Notes: generated by a model from the letters alone, not told the origin. Positions 34,529 to 44,710 are shown, numbered from the stretch's first letter. The stretch is DNA of 64,000 nt from Pseudomonas sp. BGI-2 (GCF_004310295.1 NZ_SISB01000012.1:1-64000), one strand, 5' to 3'. Translations and numbers: made by a program.

Positions 34529-35863
34529 ATGACGACTCGTCAGCCACTGTACAAATCCCTGTATTTCCAGGTGATCGTTGCTATTGCCATCGGCATCCTG
34601 CTCGGTCACTTCTACCCGCAGACCGGTGTGGCCCTCAAGCCGCTGGGTGACGGGTTTATCAAACTGATCAAAATGGTCATTGCGCCAATCATCTTCTGTA
34701 CGGTCGTCAGCGGTATCGCCGGCATGCAGAACATGAAGTCGGTCGGCAAAACCGGCGGCTATGCGCTGCTGTACTTCGAAATTGTTTCCACCCTTGCCTT
34801 GCTGATCGGTCTGGTCGTGGTCAACGTCGTGCAACCGGGCGCCGGCATGCACATCGACGTGACGACCCTGGACACCAGCAAAATCGCTGGCTTCATCTCG
34901 GCCGGTAAAGACCAGAGCATCATCGCCTTTGTCCTCAACGTGATCCCGAACACCATTGTCGGCGCCTTCGCCAACGGCGATATCCTGCAAGTGCTGATGT
35001 TCTCGGTGATCTTCGGTTTCGCCCTGCATCGCCTGGGTGCGTACGGCAAGCCGGTGCTGGACTTCATCGATCGCTTTGCGCACGTGATGTTCAACATCAT
35101 CAACATGATCATGAAGCTCGCTCCAGTCGGCGCATTCGGCGCGATGGCCTTCACCATCGGTGCCTACGGTGTCGGCTCGCTGGTGCAGCTGGGTCAGCTG
35201 ATGATCTGCTTCTACATCACCTGCATCCTGTTTGTGCTCCTGGTACTGGGCGCCATCTGCCGCGCGCACGGTTTCAGCGTCATCAAACTGATTCGCTACA
35301 TCCGTGAAGAACTGTTGATCGTGCTGGGTACTTCCTCTTCGGAATCGGCTCTGCCACGCATGCTGATCAAGATGGAACGCCTGGGCGCGCAGAAGTCGGT
35401 TGTGGGTCTGGTGATCCCGACGGGCTACTCGTTCAACCTCGACGGTACGTCGATCTACCTGACCATGGCCGCTGTGTTCATCGCTCAGGCGACTGATACC
35501 CCAATGGACCTCACCCACCAGATCACTCTGCTGCTGGTGCTGTTGCTGTCCTCCAAAGGTGCTGCGGGCGTGACCGGCAGTGGCTTCATCGTGTTGGCGG
35601 CCACCCTGTCGGCCGTAGGTACTCTGCCGGTGGCCGGTCTGGCGCTGATCCTCGGTATCGACCGCTTCATGTCCGAAGCCCGTGCACTGACCAACCTCGT
35701 TGGTAATGCTGTTGCGACCCTGGTCGTGGCCAAGTGGGTGAACGAGCTGGACGAAGACAAGCTGCAAGTCGAGCTGGCTTCCGGCGGTCGCGGTATCTCC
35801 GACGAACGTGAAGAAGACGACTTGGGCGTGGCCGAAGGCCCAACCCCAAGCAACGTCAAGTAA
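34529..35863 (+). CDS. dctA: C4-dicarboxylate:proton/sodium symporter DctA
   Basis: 444 residues, ATG 34529 behind GAGGA. Takes up succinate, fumarate and malate across the inner membrane. Dicarboxylate/amino acid symporter family: [18 protein letters not shown], the serine-rich hairpin [13 protein letters not shown], and the substrate-binding segment [20 protein letters not shown] with [15 protein letters not shown]. Monocistronic, with a sigma-54 promoter and its own terminator. Confidence 0.96.
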   Translation: MTTRQPLYKSLYFQVIVAIAIGILLGHFYPQTGVALKPLGDGFIKLIKMVIAPIIFCTVVSGIAGMQNMKSVGKTGGYALLYFEIVSTLALLIGLVVVNVVQPGAGMHIDVTTLDTSKIAGFISAGKDQSIIAFVLNVIPNTIVGAFANGDILQVLMFSVIFGFALHRLGAYGKPVLDFIDRFAHVMFNIINMIMKLAPVGAFGAMAFTIGAYGVGSLVQLGQLMICFYITCILFVLLVLGAICRAHGFSVIKLIRYIREELLIVLGTSSSESALPRMLIKMERLGAQKSVVGLVIPTGYSFNLDGTSIYLTMAAVFIAQATDTPMDLTHQITLLLVLLLSSKGAAGVTGSGFIVLAATLSAVGTLPVAGLALILGIDRFMSEARALTNLVGNAVATLVVAKWVNELDEDKLQVELASGGRGISDEREEDDLGVAEGPTPSNVK

Positions 35864-35877
35864 GACTCTCTGCATTG

Positions 35878-35902
35878 AAAAACCCGCTTCGGCGGGTTTT
35901 TT
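35878..35902 (+). terminator. Terminator of dctA
   Basis: AAAAACCCGC-TTCG-GCGGGTTTTTT, about 15 bases after the stop. Confidence 0.92.
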
Positions 35903-36007
35903 CATGCCTGGGATTTGAGCGTAACGGTCACCGTTGCTGACACTTCAGGTGATTGCTGCAATGCGTTTGCCTGCCTAGGCTGGAAGCATCGTTCACGGAG
36001 GTCGCTC

Positions 36008-37189
36008 ATGCCCGGTCCACTGGCATCACTCAAGGTTCTGGATTTCTCGACACTGCTGCCGGGGCCGTTTGCTTCGTTGCTGCTGGCAGACATGGGCGCA
36101 GAAGTCTTGCGCATCGAATCGCCGACCCGCATGGATTTGCTGCGGGTGTTGCCGCCGCACGATCACGGGGTGTCGGCCAGCCACGCGTACCTCAATCGCA
36201 ACAAGCGCAGCCTGGCGCTGGACCTCAAGCAGCCCGAGGCGCTGGAAGTGATCAAGCAGTTGCTGGCGGACTATGACATCGTACTGGAGCAGTTCCGTCC
36301 CGGCGTGATGGAACGCCTGGGCCTGGGTTATGAAGCCTTGAAGGCGATCAATCCGCGGCTGATCTACGTGTCGATTACCGGTTATGGCCAGACCGGCCCC
36401 TACAAGGACCGCGCTGGCCATGACATCAACTACCTGGCGCTGGCAGGGCTGGCGAGCTACACCGGTCGCACCGAGAGTGGGCCGCTGCCGTTGGGCATGC
36501 AGGTGGCGGATATCGCCGGAGGTTCGCTGCACGGCGTGATCGGGCTGCTGGCGGCGGTGATCGCTCGGCAGCAAAGCGGGGTCGGGCAGCATCTGGATGT
36601 AAGCATGACCGATTGCGCCTTCAGCCTGAACGCCATGGCCGGCGCCGGGTATCTGGCCTGTGGCGTGGAGCCGGGCAGGGAAGATCAGATGCTCAATGGC
36701 GGCAGCTTCTACGACTATTACCGTTCGCGGGACGGGCGTTGGTTATCGGTGGGCAGTCTGGAGCCGGTCTTCATGCAGCAACTGTGTACGGCGCTGGGGC
36801 GGCCGGAACTGGCGGCCAAGGGCCTGTCGTCCAAGCCCGCCGAGCAACAGGCGCTGAAGAATGAGTTGAAAGCCGAATTCGAGAAGCATGACTTTGCGCA
36901 GCTGTGCGAGTTGTTTGCCGGGGTTGATGCGTGTGTCGAGCCGGTGCTGAGTTTGGGTGAGGCAGTGCGGCATCCGCAATTGCAGGCGCGGGAGTTGGTG
37001 ACGGAGGTGCCGCGGGGGGACGGTTCTACGCAGGCGCAAATGGCCTGTCCGTTGAAGTTCTCAGAGGGGTTGCCAGCGCCCCGGCATATTGGTGCGGTGT
37101 TGGGGCAGCATACGGATCAGGTGTTGGGGGAGTTGGGGTTTGGTGCTGCGCGGATCGAAGAACTGCGGCGTAACAAAGTGGTTCTTTAG
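36008..37189 (+). CDS. CaiB/BaiF family CoA-transferase, alpha-methylacyl-CoA racemase-like
   Basis: 393 residues, ATG 36008 behind CGGAGG. Class III CoA-transferase fold: VLDFSTLLPGPFASLLLADMGAEVLRIE at the N-terminus, then NRNKRSLALDLK, and YGQTGPYKDRAGHDINYLALAG. The GHDINY variant, with a His-Asp pair, is typical of the racemase branch rather than of formyl-CoA transferase. Likely epimerises or activates branched acyl-CoAs; substrate not predictable. No acyl-CoA genes adjoin. Confidence 0.88.
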   Translation: MPGPLASLKVLDFSTLLPGPFASLLLADMGAEVLRIESPTRMDLLRVLPPHDHGVSASHAYLNRNKRSLALDLKQPEALEVIKQLLADYDIVLEQFRPGVMERLGLGYEALKAINPRLIYVSITGYGQTGPYKDRAGHDINYLALAGLASYTGRTESGPLPLGMQVADIAGGSLHGVIGLLAAVIARQQSGVGQHLDVSMTDCAFSLNAMAGAGYLACGVEPGREDQMLNGGSFYDYYRSRDGRWLSVGSLEPVFMQQLCTALGRPELAAKGLSSKPAEQQALKNELKAEFEKHDFAQLCELFAGVDACVEPVLSLGEAVRHPQLQARELVTEVPRGDGSTQAQMACPLKFSEGLPAPRHIGAVLGQHTDQVLGELGFGAARIEELRRNKVVL

Positions 37190-37199
37190 CGGTTGTACT

Positions 37200-37276
37200 G
37201 GCCTCTTCGCGAGCAAGCCCGCTCCCACATTGGAACGCATTTCAAATGTGGGAGCGGGCTTGCTCGCGAAGAGGCC
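37200..37276. repeat. REPIN, nearly perfect hairpin
   Basis: GGCCTCTTCGCGAGCAAGCC... inverted as ...GGCTTGCTCGCGAAGAGGCC, with arms over 30 bases and a short centre. Confidence 0.93.
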
Positions 37277-37299
37277 GGCACTGGCACCAAAAATCTGAC

Positions 37300-37794
37300 T
37301 TACTCGACCCGCATCTCCCCACTAAACACCAACGTGCTCCGGCACCTGCGACACAAATACCGCCGCCCCTGCCGCACCAGTCCATGGCGCTGCGCGGAAA
37401 ACGGGAAATCGCTGTCAACGCACGGGCATTTGTAGATATAGCGAGTCACGCTGCGGCGTTTGACGTCGTAGGTGTGGCAGCGATTGGGCGGCAGTTCGTA
37501 CACGCCACGCATGATCAATTGCCACTCTTCACCGTGCGGCTGAATGCGGTCGCCAAACAGTTGATGGGCGATCAGGTGCGCCACTTCATGGGCCACGGTC
37601 TGCTTGAGGAAGTCTTCAGTGTTTTCCCGGTACAGCTGCGGGTTGAAGCGCAGCAGGTTCTCGTGCAGATGCGCGACACCGGCTTTTTGACCGCGCAGCT
37701 TGAGGCTCACCACGGGGCGTTTGAAAGGTCGTTTGAAAAAGGATTCGGCTAATTGGTAACAGTCTTCGACGCGGGTATTGAGTTGCTCGGGCAT
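37300..37794 (-). CDS. sprT: SprT-family zinc metalloprotease
   Basis: 164 residues. The gluzincin-like HEVAH motif (TVAHEVAHLIAHQLFG) gives two zinc ligands and the catalytic Glu. A C-terminal zinc ribbon uses CPC, and CRRC in KCPC...YLCRRCRS. Homologous to the SprT/Spartan protease domain. Cellular substrates of bacterial SprT are not established. Separate from its neighbours by repeats and terminators. Confidence 0.92.
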   Translation of the reverse strand: MPEQLNTRVEDCYQLAESFFKRPFKRPVVSLKLRGQKAGVAHLHENLLRFNPQLYRENTEDFLKQTVAHEVAHLIAHQLFGDRIQPHGEEWQLIMRGVYELPPNRCHTYDVKRRSVTRYIYKCPCVDSDFPFSAQRHGLVRQGRRYLCRRCRSTLVFSGEMRVE

Positions 37795-37890
37795 GCTTGA
37801 TGGATCTCCAGAGACGTCGAGTATGCCGCAACGCCGGGGCCTTGCGAATCGTCGAGGCGCCGAATGGTCTTTACCCCCTCACACATTAGA

Positions 37891-37910
37891 AGGCCGCCTT
37901 GCGGCGGCCT
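37891..37910 (-). terminator. Hairpin after the Yip1 gene
   Basis: AGGCCGCC-GCAA-GGCGGCCT on the minus strand followed by TCT, 35 bases after the stop. The T-run is poor. Confidence 0.55.
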
Positions 37911-37944
37911 GTGTTGGCAGATCTTGTTTTTGGGTGATGTGTTG

Positions 37945-38556
37945 CTAATTGGTATAGACCGGCCCCACGCCGAGTCCCCAGACAATCACTGTAAACGCCA
38001 TGATGGCGACCAGCACCACCAAGCCTACGGCAAGCACCGAACTGGAAAACAGGAAGCCCTCGTCGGATGGAATGTTCATGAAAGTGGGTAGCCCCACATA
38101 CAGTAAATACACCGTGTAGCAGATGGCCGCCGTCCCGACGATCATCCCCAGCCACATGTGTGGGTACAGCGCCGCCAGACCGCCGATGAACAGCGGGGTC
38201 GCGGTATAGGTCGCAAATGCAACGCAGCGGGCCAGACTTGGATTGGCGTCATAGGTACGGGCCATCCAGTGGATGAATGCGCCCATGACCGCGACACCGC
38301 CGAGCATCGCCAGGTAAGACATGATCGTCATCCATAGCGCGCTTTCCTGGGTCAACATCACCGGCGCCCGGCTGCCGATGACCCAGCCGACCTGAGTGGT
38401 GCCGATAAACGCCGACACGGCGGGGATCGCCGCCAGAATCAGCGTGTGAGTCAGGTACATGTGGCTGATGCTTTCCTCTTGGTCGCCACGGATTTCTTTC
38501 CATTCCTGGTCGGGGTGGGTGAAGAGCCCCACTACGTGATGGATCATGCCAGTCAC
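37945..38556 (-). CDS. Yip1-domain inner-membrane protein
   Basis: 203 residues. Five or six hydrophobic helices follow a short cytoplasmic N-terminus (MIHHVVGLFTHPDQEWKEIR), the usual start of bacterial Yip1/DUF1282-type proteins. Role unknown. Monocistronic. The 271 bases between it and ttcA hold only promoter-like sequence. Confidence 0.88.
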   Translation of the reverse strand: MTGMIHHVVGLFTHPDQEWKEIRGDQEESISHMYLTHTLILAAIPAVSAFIGTTQVGWVIGSRAPVMLTQESALWMTIMSYLAMLGGVAVMGAFIHWMARTYDANPSLARCVAFATYTATPLFIGGLAALYPHMWLGMIVGTAAICYTVYLLYVGLPTFMNIPSDEGFLFSSSVLAVGLVVLVAIMAFTVIVWGLGVGPVYTN

Positions 38557-38827
38557 TCCTCTTGTTTTTACCGTCGCCCCCCAGTGGAGCGCCTACAGGC
38601 CAACGTGGCCAAGTAAGTAAAAGGTCTGGATATGTGTGCGACCTTATGTCGCAGTATAGAAAGGTCTTAACGGCGCAGGTGTGAGGGCGTTAGAGCAAAT
38701 TGCGCTGTAAACACTGCTGTTAATCGCCGCAAGGTCTGTCACCACAATCCCTGTGGGTGGGCTCTTCGCCGACGAGGAGTTTTTGCGTAAAATGCCGCCT
38801 TTCGTCACACCTCACGGATCTCGCGTC

Positions 38828-38962
38828 ATGGGCACACTCACGGTCAACCAGAACAAACTGCAAAAGCGCCTTCGCCGCCAGGCAGGTGAGGCTGTTGCCG
38901 ATTTCAACATGATTGAAGACGGCGACAAGGTCATGGTCTGCCTGTCCGGTGGCAAGTTATAG
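38828..38962 (+). pseudogene. ttcA: 5' fragment of ttcA (tRNA 2-thiocytidine synthetase), interrupted by an island
   Basis: ATG 38828. The first 43 codons are normal TtcA ([15 protein letters not shown]... [16 protein letters not shown]). The PP-loop SGGKDS breaks after the Lys codon at 38954-38956, and two foreign codons (Leu, stop) follow. The rest of ttcA (about 230 residues with the Cys cluster) is absent from the window. TtcA thiolates C32 of certain tRNAs, so that modification should be missing unless the far end of the island restores a copy. Confidence 0.93.
38942..38957. other. Left attachment junction (attL) of the GInt-like island
   Basis: Homology to ttcA ends at about 38956 in CTGTCCGGTGGCAAG. 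The next bases (TTATAGACAAAGAATATT) are abruptly AT-rich. The matching right-end repeat is not found before 64000. Confidence 0.7.
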
Positions 38963-39099
38963 ACAAAGAATATTTTGTAATGAAAGAGCCGGCAAAAATT
39001 GTCCTAATTCCTCCTGTTTATTGGTGTTTTTATCGTCTTTTTTGACAAATATAGTTTCAAGGCTAGTCTTTAAGCCATTGGGTTATAGGACTACGCATT

Positions 39100-40356
39100 T
39101 TGTCAAATATTAGAATCAAGCAATATCAGTTCAATTCTTTGCCCTTCATATCAATCGTGGATGAAACGGATTGTCCGGTCGATCCATATGTCTCGTGTTA
39201 CCTCAATGTTCTATTGTCCAGCAGGACGGTCAATACAACTCTTAGGTGCGCAAATGAACTTCTATTTGTTCTGCGGCACTTCTCTGAAAAAGGAATTGAT
39301 CTTCCTGCACGGGTTGCTGCAGGCGAGTTAATATCACCTAAGGAGTACATGCAATTTTACGATAGGTGTTGTTTTCAAAAAGATAATTCGGAGGATCACA
39401 CTTCCATAAAATTTCTGGAAATTAATAATAAGCATCTGAGAAACATTCTAGTCGCCAACCAAAAAAATATTGCAAAAGTAGCCAGTGAAACGTTGCAAGG
39501 ACGTGTACGACGGCTTAGGCAGTTTATAAGTTGGCTATTTGAACAGTTTCACGAAGTGCAAAGTGTTGATGAGGTTGCTTATGAGAGATTTGTTAGCTTG
39601 ATTTCAAGCATCAAGCTAAATGAAGAGGGATTAGGAAGGAATAGAACTCAGGCCGTTAGCAATCCTGAAGAATCGGTGATGCCTGATTCAGTTTTTGTAC
39701 AGCTGTTAGAAATGATCCTGCCTTCATCTCCCAATAATCCGTTCAAGGCTTCTAAGATTAGGAACTACTTAATCGTTTCTTTACTAGTTCAAAGCGGTAT
39801 CAGGAGAGGTGCGCTAGCAAAATTGAAGATTTCCGACTTCATTTTCCACGGAACCTATGACCAAATTTCTATTTATCGATCTGGTAACGACCCAACAGAC
39901 CCTCGGGCTGAAAAACCCAATCAAAAGACAAAGGCGCATCTGGCTACGATTAATCCAGTCCTGATGGAGCAGGTCAAGTTGTACATCGATACAATAAGAG
40001 TCATATTTCCTAATGCGCAATTTCATGACTTCGTGCTAGTTAGCGAAAATGACTCCAAAGGTACTATAGGTCAGCCCCTCTCAATGAAAGCGATAAACGC
40101 TATTTTTCAAAAACTGTCTAAAGCGTTAGGATTCCATGTCCACCCTCATCTACTACGCCATAAATGGAATGAAACTTTCGATGAGGAAGGAACACGCAAA
40201 GGGATTGACTCGACTTTACTTGAGGATATTAGAAAATATGCGATGGGGTGGTCACAAAACACATCGATGACCCAGGTTTACAACGAAAAGCGACTCGCAC
40301 TCAAAGCACGAGAACTCTCAAAAATCCATCAGCAAAGAGTGGACCAACATAAATGA
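39100..40356 (+). CDS. ginA: GInt integrase GinA (tyrosine recombinase)
   Basis: 418 residues, first gene after the ttcA junction. A SAM-like core-binding region is followed by a catalytic domain with Arg in SGIRRGALAKL (about 233-236), HPHLLRH (His348, Arg353, His354) and the nucleophile Tyr394 in TQVYNEKR. The complete R-H-R-H-Y set suggests an active enzyme. It overlaps the next gene by four bases. The AT-rich codon use contrasts with the core. Assignment as GinA rests on operon order and the size pattern of three integrases plus one small protein. Confidence 0.82.
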   Translation: MSNIRIKQYQFNSLPFISIVDETDCPVDPYVSCYLNVLLSSRTVNTTLRCANELLFVLRHFSEKGIDLPARVAAGELISPKEYMQFYDRCCFQKDNSEDHTSIKFLEINNKHLRNILVANQKNIAKVASETLQGRVRRLRQFISWLFEQFHEVQSVDEVAYERFVSLISSIKLNEEGLGRNRTQAVSNPEESVMPDSVFVQLLEMILPSSPNNPFKASKIRNYLIVSLLVQSGIRRGALAKLKISDFIFHGTYDQISIYRSGNDPTDPRAEKPNQKTKAHLATINPVLMEQVKLYIDTIRVIFPNAQFHDFVLVSENDSKGTIGQPLSMKAINAIFQKLSKALGFHVHPHLLRHKWNETFDEEGTRKGIDSTLLEDIRKYAMGWSQNTSMTQVYNEKRLALKARELSKIHQQRVDQHK

Positions 40357-42005
40357 TAGGAGATAAGAGTTGTCATATTGTTTCTCTTGAAAATGAACAG
40401 ATTTTACTGTTTACCGCTAAATCGGGACTGACAGTAAATGCCTTCGACGACTTCTGGATAATACGCCCGAACAAAGGAAAAGGATGGCGGATTTCCGTCG
40501 ACTGGGTTCACTCATCGGATATGGCAGACGATGATCGAGAGTTGATTATGGGTGTTTTAATGCACTATGCCCGTACCATGGCTGCAAGCACGGCCTCAGG
40601 TATAGTATGCAACATTAAGCCGTTCGTGATGAATGGCATCCCCTCGCTGGTTCAAATCAAAGCGATATGGAGCGGACTGAAAACAAATAATAAGAAAGGC
40701 CTTAATCAATTCTTTAGGACTCTGTCCAGACAAGGCAATAAGCGGTTTGATGAGTATCATGGCTTTACCAGTACTCATTTGGATAAAAATAAAACCAATA
40801 TTTTGGATCCGTCCAGCGGCGCATTGAGTGAAATTGAGTTTGATTCGTTAGCCACTCAGCTGAATCAAAATTTACAGAAGTTCGACTGGGCTTGCGACCG
40901 AGAGTTTATTTTCTTCCAGTCGCACGTACTTTTTAGTCGCCTTAGAAGTCGAGTCACGAGTAAACTTTTGCTCTCAATTGTAAGGCGCCCGATTCAGATC
41001 GCGCTCCTGAAATGGTCGGATGTGATCCCCTCAGGGGCGAGTTTTCATGACGTTGGAATTCATGCTGCTGACGAAATTGGCACGTTGGGCGGCCAAACCT
41101 TACAGCTCAGAGTATTTATTGCAAAAACAAAAGGAGCAGCTTTCTCAAGAGATTTTCCCGAACGCTATCCGCTACACCTTTCCGAAGATCTTTCCAAGGT
41201 ACTTATAGAGTATAAGAATGTAATTCTGAAAGGACTCACCCTCCTGATGCAGTCAGTAGGGATCAAGATGGATCAATCGGAATTACTGAGTCTAATGGGG
41301 AATATGCCCATGTTTCCAGATGTAAGCCTCTTTAATTTAAGATTGGACTCCATTGATTTGTTTAAAAGCATGTTTACACCAAAGTCTACGGCTTATCACG
41401 TATCGGAGGCGTCGATTACACAAGCCTTGAGGTGGATTCGGTTGACTTCTGATCGTACCACCGACTGCGTAGCCACCTCTAACAGAATTCGTCATACCGT
41501 ATTAACCCGGGGAGCTCAGGATGGTTTATCTGCTATCCATTTAGCTAAGATAACAGGTGTTACCGTGCCAGCTGCTAGGCATTACATAGACTTAAATTAC
41601 CAATCCAGAAGAGAGATCGATTCCAAATATATTGGGAATGAATTCCTCCGGAAAGCGTTTAGTTGTGCTTTAACGGAAGTTTCGGGAGGCGACTCGACAA
41701 TAGTCGATCGCAAATTTAACCCTGTGGGCGCACCCTATAATATGCTTTCATGCGTGACTTGTTCAACAGCAATGGGGAGGCCTTTGGGATGCTATGGATG
41801 CCCAAACTTTCGCCCGATTCTTGAAGCTGATCACAGGTCAGTTTTAGGAGGGGCGGAGGAAAAACTGGCTGTCAATCGCAATTCCCTAATAAATCCTCTT
41901 TACGGTCGTAGTATCGAGAAGTTGGAAAAGCAAATTTTGTGGGTCAAACTAACGATTACGGTTTGCGATGAAGTCCTTGCAGGGCGGCATGTCATTGATG
42001 CTTAA
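40353..42005 (+). CDS. ginB: GInt integrase GinB
   Basis: 550 residues, ATG overlapping the ginA stop. C-terminal tyrosine-recombinase features: Arg in SIVRRPIQIALLKWSDV, RIRHTVLTRGAQDG and Tyr in ARHYIDLNY. After the catalytic domain comes a cysteine cluster (CVTCSTAMGRPLGCYGCPNF) that looks like a zinc knuckle. Low GC. Part of the coupled ginABCD operon; all four products are reported as needed for GInt integration and excision. Confidence 0.8.
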   Translation: MIGDKSCHIVSLENEQILLFTAKSGLTVNAFDDFWIIRPNKGKGWRISVDWVHSSDMADDDRELIMGVLMHYARTMAASTASGIVCNIKPFVMNGIPSLVQIKAIWSGLKTNNKKGLNQFFRTLSRQGNKRFDEYHGFTSTHLDKNKTNILDPSSGALSEIEFDSLATQLNQNLQKFDWACDREFIFFQSHVLFSRLRSRVTSKLLLSIVRRPIQIALLKWSDVIPSGASFHDVGIHAADEIGTLGGQTLQLRVFIAKTKGAAFSRDFPERYPLHLSEDLSKVLIEYKNVILKGLTLLMQSVGIKMDQSELLSLMGNMPMFPDVSLFNLRLDSIDLFKSMFTPKSTAYHVSEASITQALRWIRLTSDRTTDCVATSNRIRHTVLTRGAQDGLSAIHLAKITGVTVPAARHYIDLNYQSRREIDSKYIGNEFLRKAFSCALTEVSGGDSTIVDRKFNPVGAPYNMLSCVTCSTAMGRPLGCYGCPNFRPILEADHRSVLGGAEEKLAVNRNSLINPLYGRSIEKLEKQILWVKLTITVCDEVLAGRHVIDA

Positions 42006-44298
42006 TAAATACTTAACTCGGTTGGAGAAGCTCACTGCCGATTATCGAAAAGCACCTTTGGAGCAATTTGAAGGGCCTAATGGGAAGAAAGCAGAGTTTG
42101 ATGACCTGCTTTGGTACTACGTGGATCCTAATACCGGTCGTAGAACGAGATATTTGGCTGGATTACATGGGTGTAAGGGGAAAGGCAACGCTGGCAACCG
42201 TCCCGAAAAAGTTCTTCCTTCTCCTTACGATCATTTGATCAAGGTGTGGATTATAGAGACAACAAATACCAATATTTCCGCAGGCGAGAAACAAGCTCGA
42301 ACTTCGACAGCTAGAAAACTATTGTCCTTCATGAACGGTGACCTTTATGTTCAAACAGAATCTTCAATCCTTGACCTGAACTTAGGCTTACGATTTGCTG
42401 ACCGACTGCGTCCGTTTCTCGTATTTTGCTCTGGTAAGGGGTTGATGCGAAAACTAGAGTTAAACAACACTGACGACAGAGATAGAACGGGGCATGCTAG
42501 CTTCGATAACACCTTGGAAAAACTGCCGGATACTCAAACTCTGCTTGCCTTAGGAATAATATTTACAGACATTTTTGAGCATGTGGATGTAAATGGCACG
42601 TTGAGTTATGGCGAAAGGATAAATTTTCATGATGCACTGGTGGTGACATTTGCATTGTTGTCCCTCGCATCGCCTAATAGAAGTGCTGCGGAAATACCAG
42701 TCCTCCCGAAGCAACGGCTTCATTCGCACTCCGAGGGCGATGGGGAGCCTGTTTATTATCTCGACTGGATCGGAAGTAAGGGCTATAAAAACAACAAAAA
42801 CCACCTTCTTGCCGCCCTGGCCGAGCCGATAACAAAAGCCATTAACTTTTTTTATAAGGCGTGCGAGCCAGCGAGAATTTTATGTCGGTTCTACGAAAAT
42901 CCCAAGCGAAGCTTGAAGGCTCTGCTAGGAGAGTTTGAGATAGCGCCAGAACTAGCAAAAAATTTATGCCTAACCGAGCCGACCAATCTTTTCACGTTGG
43001 GTTATGCCTTAGGGTTCTATGGTGTCGATGATAATGTACAGGTTCTCAAGAAAGGAGTTAAACTTGATGCTACCTTGCATAGGCAGAACAAAAAATATTT
43101 TCAACCAATACCTATCTATTCCTTGAAAGCCCAAGATCAGCTATCTGTTGCGCAAAGCGAGAGCACGCTATCCTCAAGCCTACCCAAATTGTTTGGATAT
43201 ACCTTTATACCTAAGCTATTCGACGACAAAGTCACTATCTCGGTCAGCGAAGTTCAAGAGTGGTGGATATCTTTTTTTAGAAATCGTATTTTGCCGGAAT
43301 TTCCATTGTCCTTTTCAACCGGGGAATCCAGCATTAGATTGAAAGACGCAATGTTCTGCTTTTTAGGAAGCTGGTATTATGGTGCGTCGAAGTTCGCAGG
43401 GGGTGGGGGGAAATCATTTCAAAAAACTAACTACGCTGTAGTGCCCTTAGGGGCCCTAGGTCGCTCGGTAGTACGTAGACTAACTGGTCGGGGTGGTAAG
43501 GACATTGGATCGATTTTTGAGAGTCATGGGTTTGCATCAGAACTAGGATTGCAATTGCATAGTCTACGCCATTTATCAAACACTCTTGCCGATTTAAGCA
43601 GCATTCCTGTCGAAATTATTACCGCATGGTCTGGTAGAAAAGATTCTCAACAAACTCACACTTATATCCATACTGACCACGGCGAAAAGATCAGTCGGGT
43701 GAGTGCGATAATAAATCCCCCGCTTATGGATGCTCAGACTATTCGAATTGTCTCTCAAAAAAATCTTGCGCAATCCACGAATCTGCCTGCATCTGTCACT
43801 TCTACGGGCCTTTGCACTCAAAATCTCAATGTAACGCCATGCAATTATTTGAACGATTTTGTATCGCAGTGCTTTAAATGTCCGGAAACTTGCCACGTTG
43901 CGGGTGATGAAAGAGCTATCGATCTATTCGAGAAAGATTTTTCGTTTCAAACGGCGAGATTAGACAGTGTAGCGTGCGATCCAAGACTTCCAACTTCCGA
44001 CGCTATGAAAAGTTGGTTTGTCATCCACTCACGCAATACGCATATTTTGTCCCATCTGGTCGATCTGATGAAGAAGAGCCCTGTTGGTACAATTATTCGG
44101 TACTCGAATAAGGATGGTGAATTCAATTTGATTGACTTAACCACCAAAAAGATTACAAAAGTCGCCTGCAGCCTCCCTGATTCCGAGACGCAATTGAAAT
44201 GTATAATTGAAGCTAAGGTAGCGAGTGCTGTGCCGAGCACCAACCTGCAGTTGCGCTCTATTTTGTCGGTTTTCGGTTTGTCCGATGAGGAGGTTTGA
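41989..44298 (+). CDS. ginC: GInt integrase GinC
   Basis: 769 residues from ATG 41989, preceded by AGGGCGG; an in-frame ATG at 41968 without a ribosome site is the alternative. It overlaps ginB. Tyrosine-recombinase C-terminal motifs: LHSLRHLSNTLADLSS and Tyr in THTYIHTDHGEK. A Cys/His cluster follows (CFKCPETCHVAGD). The long N-terminal region (about 450 residues) has no recognised domain. Largest of the three recombinases, as expected for GinC. Confidence 0.8.
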   Translation: MSLMLNKYLTRLEKLTADYRKAPLEQFEGPNGKKAEFDDLLWYYVDPNTGRRTRYLAGLHGCKGKGNAGNRPEKVLPSPYDHLIKVWIIETTNTNISAGEKQARTSTARKLLSFMNGDLYVQTESSILDLNLGLRFADRLRPFLVFCSGKGLMRKLELNNTDDRDRTGHASFDNTLEKLPDTQTLLALGIIFTDIFEHVDVNGTLSYGERINFHDALVVTFALLSLASPNRSAAEIPVLPKQRLHSHSEGDGEPVYYLDWIGSKGYKNNKNHLLAALAEPITKAINFFYKACEPARILCRFYENPKRSLKALLGEFEIAPELAKNLCLTEPTNLFTLGYALGFYGVDDNVQVLKKGVKLDATLHRQNKKYFQPIPIYSLKAQDQLSVAQSESTLSSSLPKLFGYTFIPKLFDDKVTISVSEVQEWWISFFRNRILPEFPLSFSTGESSIRLKDAMFCFLGSWYYGASKFAGGGGKSFQKTNYAVVPLGALGRSVVRRLTGRGGKDIGSIFESHGFASELGLQLHSLRHLSNTLADLSSIPVEIITAWSGRKDSQQTHTYIHTDHGEKISRVSAIINPPLMDAQTIRIVSQKNLAQSTNLPASVTSTGLCTQNLNVTPCNYLNDFVSQCFKCPETCHVAGDERAIDLFEKDFSFQTARLDSVACDPRLPTSDAMKSWFVIHSRNTHILSHLVDLMKKSPVGTIIRYSNKDGEFNLIDLTTKKITKVACSLPDSETQLKCIIEAKVASAVPSTNLQLRSILSVFGLSDEEV

Positions 44299-44299
44299 A

Positions 44300-44710
44300 A
44301 TGGCATCGCCCAAGATTTCTATTCAGCAACAGCGCAAGATTGAGATAATGTTAACCCAGTGGAAGGGCAAGCTTACGTGGGCTACTTTGGTAGCGAGGGT
44401 TGAGCTAGAACTAAGAATTCAAGCTACTAGACAAACTCTCTGCACGTACGTTGGTATTAATTTATGCTATAAAAACAAAAAGGCGCAACTGCGGGGAGCT
44501 ACTTCCTCCCTGTACACAAAGATAACGGCATCTGAAGTAAAGCTCGTTGCGCAAATAGAGAGTTTGAAAGCTGAGATTGTGGTGCTAAGAAGGAATAACT
44601 CAGAACAACTTCGCATGATCGAAAGAATCTTTTCAAATGCTAATGCGATTCCTAATTTTGATCTTCGCGCATTAATTAAGAAAAGGCCCGAGGAGATCCA
44701 AAAGGGTTAG
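44300..44710 (+). CDS. ginD: GInt small helical protein GinD
   Basis: 136 residues from ATG 44300 behind GAGGAGG, one base after the ginC stop. Predominantly helical, with a basic N-terminal half (KISIQQQRKIEIMLTQWKGKLTW) and a coiled coil (EVKLVAQIESLKAEIVVLRRNNSEQLRMIERIF). Size, position and helical character fit GinD, described as a small helix-loop-helix-like protein. Probably a directionality or accessory factor. AT-rich like the rest of the operon. Confidence 0.75.
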   Translation: MASPKISIQQQRKIEIMLTQWKGKLTWATLVARVELELRIQATRQTLCTYVGINLCYKNKKAQLRGATSSLYTKITASEVKLVAQIESLKAEIVVLRRNNSEQLRMIERIFSNANAIPNFDLRALIKKRPEEIQKG

